Source: DATAYA01 sp963754235 | GTDB lineage: Bacteria; Pseudomonadota; Alphaproteobacteria; Acetobacterales; Acetobacteraceae | Length of the DNA: 64,000 nucleotides | Direction: 5' to 3' | Assembly (NCBI GenBank): GCA_963754235.1 | Contig: CAVWFK010000019.1 | Location: forward strand, 164,230-228,229 | Shown here: piece by piece, positions 63,307 through 64,000 of the stretch | How positions within the stretch are numbered: position 1 is the first letter of the stretch | Layout of the letters: every line of letters starts with the position of its first letter | Position numbers and translations under genes: made by a program | The notes under the pieces: generated by a model | The model's input: the letters and a program-made list of their open reading frames with translations, nothing else | Databases searched by the model: none | What the model was told of the DNA's origin: nothing

Positions 63307-64000
63307 TTAAGGAGGTGAAGAGTCCGGCGCGTTCTGGGTGGGACGCACGTCCGCCTGGGTTGCGGCAGCAGGGAGCGTGTTGTGATTTGGCTGATCGCTG
63401 TCGCGCTTGCTGTCGCTGGGATTTTTGAGCTTGCGCGGCGCACGGGCGGCGGCGGCCTTTCGCCTGTAGCTTTCGACGTTTAGCTCGAAGATCGTCGAGT
63501 GGTGGACGAGGCGATCGACGGCGGCGAGGGTCATAGCGGCGTCCGGAAAGACACTGGTCCAGTCCCCAAAGGGGTGATTTGCGGTGACCATCAGGCTGCG
63601 GCGTTCGTAGCGGGCAGCGATCAGCTCGAACAGGACCGAGGTCTCGGCCTGATCCTTGCGGACATAGCAGAGGTCATCGAGGATCAGCAGATGGAATTTG
63701 TCGAGCTTCTCGATCGCGCTTTCCAGCGACAGCGCTTGACGGGCCTGCTGGAGTTGCTGCACGAGATCAGTGGTTCGGGTGAACAGGACACGGTAGCCGT
63801 TCTCTACCAGGGCATGACCGAGTGCAGCGCCAAGATGCGATTTCCCGGAGCCGGACGGGCCGAACAGCAGGATCGTGCCGCCTTTATCGATCCAGCCGTC
63901 GCCGCTGGTCAAGGCCGTGACGTGTGCCCGACTGACCATGGGCACTGCGGCGAAGTCGAAGCTGTCGAGCGTCTTACCGGGCGGCAGGCGCGCCTCGATC
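63307..64000 (-). CDS. istB: IS21-type IstB-like ATPase, partial at the right edge
   Basis: The gene runs off the window edge on the minus strand; 231 codons are visible. RLPPGKTLDSFDFAAVPMVS, Walker A GPSGSGKSHL, Walker B LLILDDLCYV and RYERRSLMVTANHPFGDWTS mark a DnaC-like transposon ATPase. It ends in a ~45-residue Ser/Asp/Pro-rich tail (DSKRDSDQPNHNTLPAAATQ) that the other IstB at 48054 lacks. The two IstB proteins are different subgroups. Its IstA partner should lie just outside the window. Confidence 0.85.
   Translation of the reverse strand, partial: IEARLPPGKTLDSFDFAAVPMVSRAHVTALTSGDGWIDKGGTILLFGPSGSGKSHLGAALGHALVENGYRVLFTRTTDLVQQLQQARQALSLESAIEKLDKFHLLILDDLCYVRKDQAETSVLFELIAARYERRSLMVTANHPFGDWTSVFPDAAMTLAAVDRLVHHSTIFELNVESYRRKAAAARAPRKLKNPSDSKRDSDQPNHNTLPAAATQADVRPTQNAPDSSPP

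Overview
The window is high-GC DNA whose genes look alphaproteobacterial. Secreted quinoprotein-like and PEP-CTERM proteins, GMC oxidoreductase, LigD, topoisomerase IB and IS-rich accessory DNA would all suit Acetobacteraceae/Rhodospirillales, but no rRNA or ribosomal protein gene is present to confirm that. It is an accessory region in heavy decay. Nine or more insertion sequences or remnants (IS66 twice, IS1634, IS5, IS1182, Tn3, IS21 twice, ISAs1) lie among phage-derived fragments and genes that are truncated, frameshifted or split.

Region by region: 0.1-5.2 kb is a surface-polysaccharide operon (two GT2 and one GT4 glycosyltransferases and a Wzx-like flippase) preceded by a tandem ~130-bp repeat. 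6.3-10.9 kb is a tightly overlapping replicon-like module: HTH protein, hypothetical, ProQ/FinO-family RNA chaperone, hypothetical, primase-polymerase broken by a stop codon, RepA-like RecA-fold ATPase, then an array of 11-bp iteron-like repeats and a frameshifted gene. Mini-hairpins with GCGAAGC cores lie in the same interval. 11.2-11.9 kb holds two tandem secreted glycine-rich proteins. 12.3-14.8 kb, 24.9-28.3 kb and 34.2-38.6 kb are three diverged copies of a phage packaging cassette (small TerS-position protein followed by terminase large subunit). Only the third terminase is intact; the first is cut after ~30 codons and joined to a DUF6880 fragment, and the second lacks its Walker A and is frameshifted but keeps an HNH endonuclease gene downstream.

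Between these lie a ~1016-residue secreted beta-propeller protein split by an IS66 element (18.0-22.8 kb), IS1634 and IS5 elements, a divergent patatin, a two-frameshift cyclase/AAA/TPR regulator (30.6-33.8 kb), and an N-truncated paralogue of that regulator (15.1-17.0 kb). From 39 to 51 kb is a patchwork: a Tn3 fragment, two incomplete LigD genes about 10 kb apart, a frameshifted methyltransferase, fragments of a helicase and a Phd antitoxin, a dead IS66, a tRNA-3'-end-like sequence, an IS21 inserted in a cold-shock gene, and a phage tail-like fragment. From 51.8 kb onwards: an intact GMC oxidoreductase, a SnoaL-like protein, a PEP-CTERM gene split by ISAs1, an XRE-regulator operon divergent from an intact PEP-CTERM gene, a frameshifted topoisomerase IB, a truncated GH15 hydrolase, a lipoprotein, and an IstB-like ATPase running off the right edge.

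Three insertions (IS66, IS21, ISAs1) keep exact target duplications, so their host genes can be rebuilt in frame. The most original structures are the ProQ-containing primase/RepA/iteron module and the threefold TerS-like/TerL cassette. Several frameshifts fall in short G runs of otherwise well-preserved genes, so sequencing error has to be weighed against real decay.
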